Shown piece after piece: positions 24,702 to 33,249 of a stretch of 64,000 nucleotides of DNA. How positions within the stretch are numbered: the stretch's first letter is position 1; each line of letters starts with the position of its first letter. Below the pieces are notes generated by a model. It ran no database searches, was not told where the DNA came from, and saw nothing but the letters and a program-made list of their open reading frames with translations. This stretch comes from Myxococcales bacterium (GTDB lineage: Bacteria > Myxococcota_A > Polyangia > Polyangiales > Ga0077539): positions 1 through 64,000 of the forward strand of contig JAUSAZ010000112.1 of assembly GCA_030652255.1 (NCBI GenBank). Reading direction: 5' to 3'. The position numbers and the translations under genes were made by a program.

Positions 24702-24726
24702 GGTCCTCCGGGGGCACCCGCTCACC
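24702..24726. repeat. Solo end-motif of the RAYT repeat family
   Basis: GGGGGCACCCGCTCAC here closely matches the GGGAGCACCCGCTCAC that ends both arrays of the RAYT element about 4-5 kb to the left. It lies in the 35-base gap between two convergent genes, which is where REP-type sequences usually settle. Confidence 0.5.
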
Positions 24727-24733
24727 ACCGATG

Positions 24734-25495
24734 CTATCGGCTCGCGGGGGCGACGCTCCGGTAGCTCGCGACGACCCGTCGGGCGAGCGTCGTCCACGGC
24801 ACCCTGGCGCCGTCGACGTGCATCGCGACCCACCCCCGCGCGCCGATGTACGGCGGACGGTAGTAGCGCCTCGGAGCGCGCTGCACGAGCGCCGCGGCCT
24901 CGTCGGGCGCGACCCGGAAGCAGACCGAGACGATCCCGTCGCGGTGCTGGTTGTCGAGCAGGTAGGCGAAGGGTCTCTTGCCGACGCGCCACGTCGTCTG
25001 CGATGTCGCCACCTCGACGACCGACCCGGGCAGCGTCGCGCAGACCTCCGCGAGCCGCGCGCGGGCCTCGCGCACCACCTCCGGGTCGGTGGTCGGGTAC
25101 ACGGGCGGCGGCGGGGCGACCGGCGCCGCGGACGCGAGGCGCTTCGGAGCCACCGCGCGCCACGCCTCCTCGACCAGCGCAGCGAGCGCCTCGAAGTCGG
25201 TGGTTGGTCGCTCCAGGCGCACGCCCACCCAGCCCTTCACGCCCACGTACGGCGGAACGAAATACACGTCGGGGTCCATCCGCACGAGCCGCCGCTGCTC
25301 GTCGGGGGTCGACCAGCACCAGACCGCGACGCGCCCGTCCCCGTGGTGGTCGTTCGCGAAGGTGAGCATCCCCTTCCCTCGGACATGGAACCACGGCGCG
25401 CCATGGGAGAGCTTCTCCTCGGTGCCCGCAAAGTCGTGGCAGATTGCTCTCACCCGTGTGAGCAGCGCCTCCGTCGTGTCGCTCTGATCGGCCAC
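24734..25495 (-). CDS. Tandem MmcQ/YjbR-family protein
   Basis: A 253-residue protein made of two MmcQ/YjbR-like domains in tandem. Domain 1 (about 1-118) has EEKLSHGAPWFHVRGKGMLTF, then PPYVGVKGWVGVRL. Domain 2 (about 133-253) repeats the plan with TWRVGKRPFAYLL, then PPYIGARGWVAMHV. The shared PPY(V/I)GxxGWV is the best-kept part. YjbR has a double-wing fold called DNA-binding, though its role is not well known. Most family members are single-domain, so this is an internal duplication. It converges with the bL12-like gene and has no signal peptide. Confidence 0.83.
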   Translation of the reverse strand: MADQSDTTEALLTRVRAICHDFAGTEEKLSHGAPWFHVRGKGMLTFANDHHGDGRVAVWCWSTPDEQRRLVRMDPDVYFVPPYVGVKGWVGVRLERPTTDFEALAALVEEAWRAVAPKRLASAAPVAPPPPVYPTTDPEVVREARARLAEVCATLPGSVVEVATSQTTWRVGKRPFAYLLDNQHRDGIVSVCFRVAPDEAAALVQRAPRRYYRPPYIGARGWVAMHVDGARVPWTTLARRVVASYRSVAPASR

Positions 25496-25574
25496 GCGCG
25501 GACTCTAGCGGGTGGCGCCGTGCGCGCCCATGCGAAACCCGGGCAGGGTCCGCCGTGGCGCTCCCCGCCGTCGC

Positions 25575-26119
25575 TCACACCACCTGGAGCCCGAGCCCGC
25601 GCACCAGCTCCGCGGCCTGCGCCGACGAGATCACCGCCCCGCGCAGGGCCCCGCAGGAGTGCGGCGTGAGCACCCCGAGGTCGGCCCGGCGCAGGTCGGC
25701 GCCGGCGAAGCGCGCGTCGAGCAGCCGAGCGTCGCGCAGGCGGCAGCCCTCCAGCACGGCCTCGCGCAGGTCGGCGCCGGAGAGGTTCGCCTCGGACAGG
25801 TCGACGTGCCTCAGCGTCTGCTTGAAGAGGGAGACCCCGCGCAGGTCGGCCGCCACCAGGTGACAGTCGGCGAAGCGGGTGTCGCGCATCCGCGCCTTGG
25901 CGAAGACCGCCCCGGTGAGCCGGGTGCTCGTGAACGACGCCTCGGCCAGCGACGCGCCCGCGAACTCCACCCCGATCAGGCTGCACCGCTCGAAGCGCGC
26001 CCTCGTCGCGCGCGCCGCAGGTCGAGCCCGGTGAAGTCCACGCCCACCACATCGCGACGCTCCCGAAGCAGCGCCGCGGCCTCGGTCAACGTCACCGCCG
26101 TCACTTCGTCGTCCGTCAT
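25575..26119 (-). pseudogene. Pentapeptide-repeat protein with a frameshift
   Basis: Two overlapping frames together make one pentapeptide-repeat protein. The first frame starts at ATG 26119 and reads through VDFTGLDLRRA, then turns into nonsense and stops. The second frame resumes with RFERCSLIGVEFAGASLAEA and continues to the stop at 25575 with the A(D/N)Lxx pattern (AADLRGVSL, SGADLREAVLEG, AGADLRRADL). A single-base shift near 26000-26015, in a GCGCGC run, would join them. It could be a true mutation, a programmed event, or a sequencing error in GC-rich DNA. Pentapeptide helices mimic nucleic acid or mediate protein contacts. The joined length would be about 180 residues. Confidence 0.7.
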
Positions 26120-26245
26120 GAGACCCTCTCCCCCTACACCGCGCGCCGCGCCCCTGGCCATCCCGCCCGAATGACCTGTCTTCGCACCGGGGGGTGGCTT
26201 GAACCTCCCCCGCCGTCCTCGTATAGGCTGCGGTCGAAAATCCCC

Positions 26246-29200
26246 ATGCGAACTCCCTTACTCCTGCTTCTCTGTTCGACCCTCGCGATCGCCTGCACGC
26301 CCAGCGTGATCAACAACGACCCGCCCCGCCTCGACGGCGCGGTGCCCACCGACGTCCCGCCGGGCATCGACAGCCCCGTCGTCCCCGACGGCACGATCGC
26401 CCCGGACGTGGTGGTGACGCCCGACGACACGGTCGCGCCCGACGACGCGGTGACGAACCCCGACGTGCCGGCGGACGTCCCCATCATGCCGACGGCCTGT
26501 CGCTCCAGCCGCGACTGCGCGCGCGGGGTGTGCGACCGGGTTCGCAGCGTGTGCGTGGAGTGCATCACCGCGGCGCAGTGCGGCGGCTCGACGCCGGTCT
26601 GCCAGGCCAACCGCTGCGCCCCGGCGGTGGCGTGCATGTCGTCGCGGATGTGCCCGGGGCAGGTCTGCGACACCGCCCGCGCGGTGTGCGTCGACTGCGT
26701 GAGCGACCCCGACTGCATGAGCGGCAACGTCTGCGTGCGCAACAACTGCCTCCCCGCGCCGCTGCCCTGCCGCTCGTCGCGCGAGTGCTCGACGCTCGAC
26801 CAGGTGTGCGACGCCTCCCGCGGCGTGTGCGTCGACTGCGTTACGGACGTCGACTGCCCCGCGGCGCAGTTCTGCACCCCGGAGCGCATGTGCACCCCGC
26901 AGGTGTGCACGCCGGGCACCCGCGAGTGCCTCGACCTCCGTCGCATCCGCACCTGCAACACCAACGGCAGCGGCTGGGTGGAGTCGCCCTGCGGCTCCGG
27001 CGCGTCGTGCGTCGACAACCGCTGCCAGGCCCAGGTGTGCTCGCCCGGCTCGGCGAGCTGCGCCTCGATGACCCAGCGGCGGGTGTGCAACCCCGACGGC
27101 CTCGGGTACACGCCCACCGAGTGCGCCGCGATGGAGTCCTGCTCCCTCGGCACCTGCCGCGCGTGGGGGTGCACCCCGGGCGCTACCACGTGCCAGTCGA
27201 GCACCTCGGTGGCGGTGTGCAACGCCGACGGCCTCGGCACCCGCTCGATGTCCTGCCCCGCGGGGTCGAGCTGCACCGACGGCCGCTGCTCGTCGTGGGT
27301 GTGCACCCCGGGGGCGTACAGCTGCGCCTCCACCGCCGAGCGCCGCGTGTGCAACGCCGACGGCCTGGGCTACGCGCCCGCGGCCTGCCCGCTGCCCGCC
27401 AACGCGACCGCCACGGCGTGCACCAGCGGCATGTGCAGCTTCACCTGCGCGGCGGGCTTCGGCGACTGCGACGGCGTGGCCTCCAACGGCTGCGAGACCA
27501 ACCTCACCACCAGCGCCATCCACTGCGGCACCTGTGGCCAGCGGTGCAGCGCTGGCGGCAGCACCGGGTCGACCAGCGTGTGCGTGGCGGGCGCCTGCAT
27601 GGTCACCTGCAGCGCCAACTACGCCGACTGCGACGGGAGCCCCGGCAACGGGTGCGAGGTGTTCACGGCGAGCGACGTGCGCAACTGCGGCGGGTGCGGG
27701 GCGATGTGCCCGGTGCGGCCCAACAGCGTGGCGTCGTGCGCGGTGGGCCGCTGCGGCTTCGTCTGCCTGAGCGGGTTCAGCGACTGCGACGGCGACCCGG
27801 CCAACGGGTGCGAGCGCGCGCTGGGCACCGACGTCGCCCACTGCGGGCGCTGCAACAACGCGTGCCCCACGGGCCCCAACGCGCGGGTCACCTGCTCGAA
27901 CTTCGCGTGCACCTTCGCGTGCGAGTCGGGCTTCTCCAACTGCGACGCGCTCAGCAGCACCGGCTGCGAGGCCGTCACCGCCACCGACCTCAACAACTGC
28001 GGCGCATGCAACCGGCGCTGCGCCCCGGCCAACGCGACGGGCGCCTGCGCGGCGAGCGTGTGCACCATCGCGGCCTGCGCGGCGGGCTTCGGCGACTGCG
28101 ACGGCAGCGCGTCCAACGGCTGCGAGGCCAGCCTCCAGACGAGCACCAGCCACTGCGGCATGTGCGGCCGCGCCTGCCCCGGCGCAGGAACGCCCGGGAC
28201 GTCGGTGACCTGCACCGCGGGCGTGTGCGGCTCGGTCTGCCTGACGGGCTACGCCGACTGCGACGGCAACGCGGCCAACGGGTGCGAGGCCAACCTCGGG
28301 GCGGACGGCAACCACTGCGGCGCCTGCGGGATGGTGTGCCCGTCGGGCCAGAGCTGCGTGGCGCGGGTGTGCACCGCGGCGCCGCCGGGCTCGCTCAACA
28401 CCGGGCGCTACGGCTTCGGCGCGGCCACCGCGCCCGATGGTCGGGTGTACGTGTTCGGCGGGTACAACGGGGGGTACCTCAACAGCGTGGAGATGTTCGA
28501 CCCGGCGACCAACCGCTGGACCGTCCGCGCCCCGTTGCCCAACTCCCCGTGGGCGGTCACGGGCGCGGCGCTGGCGGACGGGCGCATCCTCTCGATCAGC
28601 GGCTACGCGGGCTCGACCTACACCACCACGGTGTACGCGTACAACCCGACCACCAACGCGTGGACGGCGATCGCGCCCGTGCTCACGGGGCGCTACCACG
28701 CCACGGCGACGCGGGGCATCGACGGCCGGGTGTTCCTGTTCGGCGGGCGCACCAGCGCCGGGATGGCCACCACGGCGGAGGCGTACAACCCGGTGAGCAA
28801 CGCATGGACGGCCATCCGCGCGCCCGTGACGGCGCGGGTCGGGGCCAACGCGGTCACGGCGCCCGACGGGCGGGTGTTCCTGTTCGGCGGCGGGACGAAC
28901 ACCGACGGCACTTCGTCGACGCTGTCCGTGGAGATCTACGACCCGGTGGCCAACACCTGGTCGGCGGGCCCGGCGCTCACCACGTCGCGCACCTTCTCGG
29001 GCGCGGCGCTCGGCACCGACGGGCGGATCTACATCGCGGGCGGCTACACGGGCTCCAACTACCAGGCCACGGCGACGGCCTTCGCGCCGGCGGCGGGCAC
29101 CTACACCTCCATCACGGGGCTCAACGTCTCGCACGGCTACGTGCGGCTCACCCCCCTGCTCGACGGGCGCATCCTCGCCATCGCGGGCTCCAACACCACG

Positions 29201-29257
29201 AGCACCTACCTCACCCGCGTCGAGGCCTACTCCCCGGCCACCAACCTCTGGCGCTGA
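26246..29257 (+). CDS. Cys-rich lipoprotein with C-terminal kelch propeller
   Basis: A 1003-residue exported protein. The signal peptide ends in LAIAC (Cys17). An Asp/Val/Pro linker follows, then a long Cys-rich region (about 75-710). Its first part has CRSSRDC-type modules, its middle has CTPGxxxC-xxx-RRVCNADGLG modules, and its later part repeats DCDGxxxNGCExNL-HCGxCGxxC about every 45 residues. Residues about 711-1003 hold six kelch units (GRVYVFGGYNGG, GRILSISGYAG, GRVFLFGGRTS, GRVFLFGGGTN, GRIYIAGGYTG and a weaker last one), a beta-propeller. Similar Cys-rich modules occur in the RCC1 lipoprotein at 61388-63493. It is probably a surface binding protein. The ATG at 26246 gives the signal peptide cleanly. 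Confidence 0.85.
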   Translation: MRTPLLLLLCSTLAIACTPSVINNDPPRLDGAVPTDVPPGIDSPVVPDGTIAPDVVVTPDDTVAPDDAVTNPDVPADVPIMPTACRSSRDCARGVCDRVRSVCVECITAAQCGGSTPVCQANRCAPAVACMSSRMCPGQVCDTARAVCVDCVSDPDCMSGNVCVRNNCLPAPLPCRSSRECSTLDQVCDASRGVCVDCVTDVDCPAAQFCTPERMCTPQVCTPGTRECLDLRRIRTCNTNGSGWVESPCGSGASCVDNRCQAQVCSPGSASCASMTQRRVCNPDGLGYTPTECAAMESCSLGTCRAWGCTPGATTCQSSTSVAVCNADGLGTRSMSCPAGSSCTDGRCSSWVCTPGAYSCASTAERRVCNADGLGYAPAACPLPANATATACTSGMCSFTCAAGFGDCDGVASNGCETNLTTSAIHCGTCGQRCSAGGSTGSTSVCVAGACMVTCSANYADCDGSPGNGCEVFTASDVRNCGGCGAMCPVRPNSVASCAVGRCGFVCLSGFSDCDGDPANGCERALGTDVAHCGRCNNACPTGPNARVTCSNFACTFACESGFSNCDALSSTGCEAVTATDLNNCGACNRRCAPANATGACAASVCTIAACAAGFGDCDGSASNGCEASLQTSTSHCGMCGRACPGAGTPGTSVTCTAGVCGSVCLTGYADCDGNAANGCEANLGADGNHCGACGMVCPSGQSCVARVCTAAPPGSLNTGRYGFGAATAPDGRVYVFGGYNGGYLNSVEMFDPATNRWTVRAPLPNSPWAVTGAALADGRILSISGYAGSTYTTTVYAYNPTTNAWTAIAPVLTGRYHATATRGIDGRVFLFGGRTSAGMATTAEAYNPVSNAWTAIRAPVTARVGANAVTAPDGRVFLFGGGTNTDGTSSTLSVEIYDPVANTWSAGPALTTSRTFSGAALGTDGRIYIAGGYTGSNYQATATAFAPAAGTYTSITGLNVSHGYVRLTPLLDGRILAIAGSNTTSTYLTRVEAYSPATNLWR

Positions 29258-29264
29258 AGGCGGG

Positions 29265-29699
29265 TCACTCCCGAGCGCCCGCGGCGATCCACGCACGGAC
29301 CACCGCGAGCAGCTCGGGCGTGAGCGCGTCCTCGCCCTGGGGCATCGAGACGCCGCAGGTGCGGGGCGCCGCGGCGCACTCGCCCACCGACGACATCCGC
29401 GACTCCAGCTTGATCATGAGGTACGAGCTCGCCGGGTCCCCGGGGGTCACCCGCGCGAGGCGCGGCACCTGGAACGACGGCGCCCCCACGAGCGCCGCGT
29501 ACCCGCCTGGACCGGTGAGGGTGAGCGACCCGGCGACGCCGCCGTGGCACGTGGCGAAGCTGCACCGCGGGGCGAAGATCGCCTGCACCTGCGCCCAGCC
29601 GGGCGGTCCGGCGTCCGGGGTGGCGGCCGGGGGATCACCGCCGCACGAGGCGAGGGCGAGGGTGACGGTGACCAGCGCGCCGGGGATCAGGGGTCTCAC
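29265..29699 (-). CDS. Haem-binding lipoprotein, CX4CH type
   Basis: A 144-residue exported protein starting at GTG 29699. The signal peptide ends in LALASC (lipobox), followed by a Pro/Ala linker. The haem motif is CSFATCHGG (CX4CH, about residues 49-55), preceded by VQAIFAPR, as in small cytochrome c-like modules of Myxococcota and Planctomycetota. A candidate distal Met sits in GVSMPQGEDALTPE, followed by the terminal helix LLAVVRAWIAAGA. It probably carries electrons at the outer face of the membrane. It diverges from the copper-protein gene across 105 bases and converges with the kelch gene, with 7 bases between stops. Confidence 0.78.
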   Translation of the reverse strand: MRPLIPGALVTVTLALASCGGDPPAATPDAGPPGWAQVQAIFAPRCSFATCHGGVAGSLTLTGPGGYAALVGAPSFQVPRLARVTPGDPASSYLMIKLESRMSSVGECAAAPRTCGVSMPQGEDALTPELLAVVRAWIAAGARE

Positions 29700-29731
29700 C
29701 CGCGGGATTAGGAGCCGAAGGGGCGCTGCGG

Positions 29732-29756
29732 CGTCAACCGGGTCGGCGGGTTGACG
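29732..29756. promoter_or_regulatory. Inverted repeat between divergent haem and copper genes
   Basis: CGTCAACC and GGTTGACG face each other across 9 bases, between the GTG at 29699 and the ATG at 29805. The position and symmetry suit an operator shared by both genes. Confidence 0.45.
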
Positions 29757-29804
29757 GGGCGCCCCGACCTGCCATCCCATCGGCGCATCGGAGGTACGAC
29801 GTTG

Positions 29805-30944
29805 ATGTCCCGGGTGTCACGAGGGTTGTGGGTGTTCGCGCTCTGGGGCTGCTCGGAGGCCGCGCCCGTGACGACGGCGGCCGACGCAGGGAGCGCAGAC
29901 GCGGCGAGCACCGACGCGGCGAGCACCGACGTGGCGAGCGCGGACGCGGCGAGCGCGGACGGCGGGGCCGACACGCGGGCGCAGACGCTGACGCACCGGA
30001 TGGGGCCGTGGACCGTGGCGGCGGGGGCGGAGCGCTCGACGGAGTGCGAGTCGTGGACGCTCAACAACGACGAGCCCCTGTACCTCAGCACGGTGGAGAT
30101 GAACGCCACCGCGGGGATGCACCACTCCAACTGGTTCTTCGTGCCGGACACCCACTACGTCGGGCCCGACGGCACCTGGGCGTGCCGCACGCGCAACTTC
30201 GACCAGGGCGTGGCCTCGTACCTGGGCGGGGTGTTCTTCGCCCAGAGCACCCAGGTGCAGCGCGAGACGCAGCAGTTTCCGCCCGGCACGGCGGTGGTCA
30301 TCCCGCCGCACTCGCGCATCATCGGCGCGCTGCACATGCTCAACGCCAGCCCCGCGGCGCGGCAGGTGGGCATCGACTTCACCGTCCGCACGCTCCCTCG
30401 CTCGGCGGTGCGCACCCGGCTCTCGCCCTTCTACCTGGAGTACGGCCCGCTGGAGATCACCCCCCGCGGGCGCTCGCAGTTCGACGTGGAGTGCGCGCTC
30501 GACGAGCGCTCGCGCTCGCTCACCGGGTCGCCGCTCGACCTGCGCTTCTTCTACGGCCTCGCGCACTACCACGAGCTCGGGAGCCAGATGCGCGTGACGG
30601 TGCTCGGCGGCCCGATGGACGGCCGCGCGCTCTACGAGACCGACGCCCGCCAGGGCGAGAGCTGGGCGCGCACCATGGAGCCCGCGGTGGACGTCAGCGG
30701 CGCGCGGGCCCTGCGGCTCACCTGCGTGTTCGACAACACCCGCTCGGCCACGGTGCGCTACGGCATCGGCGACCAGGAGATGTGCATCTGGTTCGGCTTC
30801 ACCGACAGCGCGTACCAGTGGGCCGGGCGGGCGACGCAGGCCGCGCGCCCGATGGTGCAGACCAGCGTGCGCGACGGGGTGACGCACAACCTCGCGCCCT
30901 GCAACGAGCTCATCACCCTGCGCTCGCGCAGCATGGACGACTGA
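29805..30944 (+). CDS. PHM-like copper type II monooxygenase-family lipoprotein
   Basis: A 379-residue lipoprotein (VFALWGC, Cys16) with an Ala/Ser/Asp linker to about residue 58. The rest matches the two-domain copper core of peptidylglycine monooxygenase (PHM). The CuH-site candidates are MHHSNWFF (His106, His107) and HML (His177). The CuM-site candidates are HYH (His254, His256) and the Met in DQEMCIW (about 326). Spacing is close to rat PHM (His107, His108, His172, His242, His244, Met314). All ligands look present, so it may be an oxygen-dependent enzyme; the substrate is unknown. GGAGG lies about 10 bases upstream of the ATG. It is divergent from a haem lipoprotein that could be an electron donor, which is inference. 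Confidence 0.83.
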   Translation: MSRVSRGLWVFALWGCSEAAPVTTAADAGSADAASTDAASTDVASADAASADGGADTRAQTLTHRMGPWTVAAGAERSTECESWTLNNDEPLYLSTVEMNATAGMHHSNWFFVPDTHYVGPDGTWACRTRNFDQGVASYLGGVFFAQSTQVQRETQQFPPGTAVVIPPHSRIIGALHMLNASPAARQVGIDFTVRTLPRSAVRTRLSPFYLEYGPLEITPRGRSQFDVECALDERSRSLTGSPLDLRFFYGLAHYHELGSQMRVTVLGGPMDGRALYETDARQGESWARTMEPAVDVSGARALRLTCVFDNTRSATVRYGIGDQEMCIWFGFTDSAYQWAGRATQAARPMVQTSVRDGVTHNLAPCNELITLRSRSMDD

Positions 30945-31031
30945 GGCGTGTAGCGTCGGGGCTCTGCCACGGACAGGTAATGTCCATGCTGGATTGGCCG
31001 CGGAGGGCGCCCGTGCGAGGGTCGCGCCGCG

Positions 31032-31967
31032 ATGCAGAAGCCGTACGACGTGATGGCGCGGGGGCTGATCGAGGGCATTCTCTCGGGGCCCTGCGTGGTG
31101 CGGGTCGAGGAGCCCGTGGTGGCCGACGCGCGCTCCATCGACGCGCTGGTCGAGCCCATCGACGCGCGCCGCGGCGAGCTGGAGGGTCGCGGCTTCGTCG
31201 GGCGGCTCGGCGAGCGGCGCTGCGTCATCGAGCCCTTCCATGACCCGCCCTCGCCCGACGAGGCCGACGCCTGCCTGCTGAAGGTGATCGCCTTACACCA
31301 GCAACAGCTCACGGCGTGGCGCGCGCTCGATCGAGCGACGCGGGGCCCGGCGCCGCGGCGCCCGTTGCTCTGGATCGTGAGCGCGGGCTCGCCCGACGCG
31401 CTGCTCTCGTCGTGGGCGCTCGAAGCGATGGAAGGGTGGCCGACCGGCTGCTTTGCCAACGCCTCGGAGAGGGCGCCGCGCGTCGTGGTGGTGAGCCGGC
31501 TGCCCCGCACCCGCGACACGCTGCTGGCGCGCTGGATGGGATCGGGCGACACGCTGAGCAAGGCCGTCGTCGACCTGCACGCGCTGCCCGTCGACGCCTG
31601 GGAGCGCCGGGTGCTCGCCCCGCTGTTGGAGCTGCTACGCCAGGAGCTGCCGCGCATGGGGGTCGACGTGTACACTCCCGAGGAGGACGCCATGAGGTAC
31701 GAAGAAGCCCGACAGATCTTTGAAGCGAAGCTCGAGAAGCGGCACGCCGAGGGCGTGTCCGAAGGCCGAACCGAAGGCCGAACCGAAGGCCTCACGCCGC
31801 TCGTGCGCATGTTCGAGCGCAAGCTGGGGCGGGCGCTCACGGAGCCAGAGCGCGCGAGCCTCTCGGCGCGGCTCGACACGGCGGGCCCTGCGCGCCTCGG
31901 CGATGTCGTGCTCGACCTCGACAGCCCTGCGCTCGACGCCTGGCTGCGCGACCCCACCGCCACGTGA
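31032..31967 (+). CDS. Rpn/PD-(D/E)XK-like protein with DUF4351-like tail
   Basis: A 311-residue protein. Residues 1 to about 210 look like a reduced transposase-derived nuclease fold of the Rpn type (EPFHDPPSPDEADACLLKVIALHQQQ and LLWIVSAGSPDALL). A charged helix and short Glu-Gly-Arg repeats follow (SEGRTEGRTEG, encoded by 12-bp units at about 31757-31788). The tail MFERKLGRALTEPERASL to DSPALDAWL matches DUF4351, common on cyanobacterial and myxobacterial Rpn proteins. Typical catalytic Asp-Glu-x-Lys residues are not obvious, so it may be inactive. The ATG at 31032 follows GGGTCGCGCCGCG without a strong ribosome site. Confidence 0.6.
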   Translation: MQKPYDVMARGLIEGILSGPCVVRVEEPVVADARSIDALVEPIDARRGELEGRGFVGRLGERRCVIEPFHDPPSPDEADACLLKVIALHQQQLTAWRALDRATRGPAPRRPLLWIVSAGSPDALLSSWALEAMEGWPTGCFANASERAPRVVVVSRLPRTRDTLLARWMGSGDTLSKAVVDLHALPVDAWERRVLAPLLELLRQELPRMGVDVYTPEEDAMRYEEARQIFEAKLEKRHAEGVSEGRTEGRTEGLTPLVRMFERKLGRALTEPERASLSARLDTAGPARLGDVVLDLDSPALDAWLRDPTAT

Positions 31968-32029
31968 AGGCCACGGGCGCCGCGTAGTCCGCCATCCCTT
32001 CCTCCCCACCGCTCCCCCCCCTTCCACCA

Positions 32030-33214
32030 ATGCCCACCCTCGACCTCGCCGCCCTCGTCGCGCCGCTCGCCCTCAACGAATTCGTCAAGCGCCACTGGGA
32101 GCGCCGCTCGCTCTACGCCCCGGCCCCGTCCCCCGACCGCCTCACGGGTCTCTTCGACCGCGCGCGGCTCATGGCGGCGGCGCACCACCCGCGGGGCGCC
32201 CACGCGCACGACCCGCGGCGCCTCAAGGCGGGCTTCCGCGACCCGCGCGGCGAGCACGCCGAGCTCGCCATCGACGCCGCGCAGGTGGAGCCGCTGCTCG
32301 CCGCGGGCATGACCGTGCAGGCCGAGTGGCTGCACGAGACCGACCCCGGGCTCGCGGCCCTGGTGGCGGACATCCGCCGCTCCCTCGCGGTGCCCGTCGA
32401 GCTCGACGTGGCGGCCTTCCTGTCGCCCGCCGGGTCGGGCTACGGGCTGCACTTCGACACCACGTCGATGTTCGTGCTCCAGCTCGCGGGCACCAAGCGC
32501 TGGCACTACGCCCCCACCCCCGCGGTGGCGCGCCCGTTGACCAACGTGATCCCCGACGCGGCCGCCCGCGCCGCCCGGGTCCACGGCTTCGACGAGTCCG
32601 CCCTCCTCGTGCAGGAACTCTCCCCCGGCGACGTGCTCTACCTCCCCGCCGGGGCCTGGCACCACGTGAAGGCCACGAGCGAGTCGCTCCACGTCTGCCT
32701 CACGCTGCGCCCCGTCAACGTGCTCGACCTCGCCCGTGACCTCCTCCTCGACGACCTGCTCGCCGACGTCCGCGGCCGCGCCCTGCCCGAGCGCCCGGGC
32801 CCGCACCCCACCGACGCCGACGGCCGCGCGCGCACCGAGGCGCACTTCGCCGCCCGCCTCGACGGGCTGCGCCGCGCGGTCGAGCGCCTCACCCCCGCGG
32901 CCCTCGCCGACGCGTGGCTCGCCGAAGCACCCATCGACGGCCCCATCGCCCGCGACGCCGCCCTCGAGCGCGCCCTGGACGTGTCGCACCGCCGCGCGGC
33001 GGGCGCCGACGGCGAGGCCGTGGTGCTGGTGACCGACGGCGACGCGGTGCTCGCCACCCTCCCGGCGGAGGCCGAAGGCTTCCTCGAAGGGCTCCGCGCC
33101 AACGCCCGCTTCGTCGCGAAGGAGGCGCAGGCATGGGCGCCGGATCTCCCCTGGGAGGACGTCGCGATGCTGCTGGGCGAGTTCGTCGCGCTGGGCGTGC
33201 TGCGCCGCGGCTGA
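32030..33214 (+). CDS. JmjC/cupin 2-oxoglutarate Fe(II) oxygenase, ribosomal-oxygenase-like
   Basis: A 394-residue protein of the JmjC cupin group related to bacterial RoxA/YcfD. The iron ligands are visible: HFD (His141, Asp143) after SGYGL, and a distal His in LPAGAWHHV (about 211-212). Supporting motifs are LQLAGTKRWHY, typical of RoxA, and LSPGDVLYLPAG. The N-terminal FVKRHWERRSLY also fits the family, where RoxA hydroxylates an arginine of a ribosomal protein. A winged-helix-like C-terminal domain is plausible (about 285-394). The target cannot be told from sequence. The next gene, a kinase, starts 35 bases downstream. Confidence 0.85.
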   Translation: MPTLDLAALVAPLALNEFVKRHWERRSLYAPAPSPDRLTGLFDRARLMAAAHHPRGAHAHDPRRLKAGFRDPRGEHAELAIDAAQVEPLLAAGMTVQAEWLHETDPGLAALVADIRRSLAVPVELDVAAFLSPAGSGYGLHFDTTSMFVLQLAGTKRWHYAPTPAVARPLTNVIPDAAARAARVHGFDESALLVQELSPGDVLYLPAGAWHHVKATSESLHVCLTLRPVNVLDLARDLLLDDLLADVRGRALPERPGPHPTDADGRARTEAHFAARLDGLRRAVERLTPAALADAWLAEAPIDGPIARDAALERALDVSHRRAAGADGEAVVLVTDGDAVLATLPAEAEGFLEGLRANARFVAKEAQAWAPDLPWEDVAMLLGEFVALGVLRRG

Positions 33215-33249
33215 GCCCCCCCCGGCCGTCGTGCTACGGTCGCCTGGAG

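Noticed and set aside
26258..29296. 1012-residue minus-strand ORF opposite the kelch lipoprotein
   Set aside because: Low-complexity Arg/Gly/Ala/Val composition and no start context; it is a codon-bias shadow of the Cys-rich gene.
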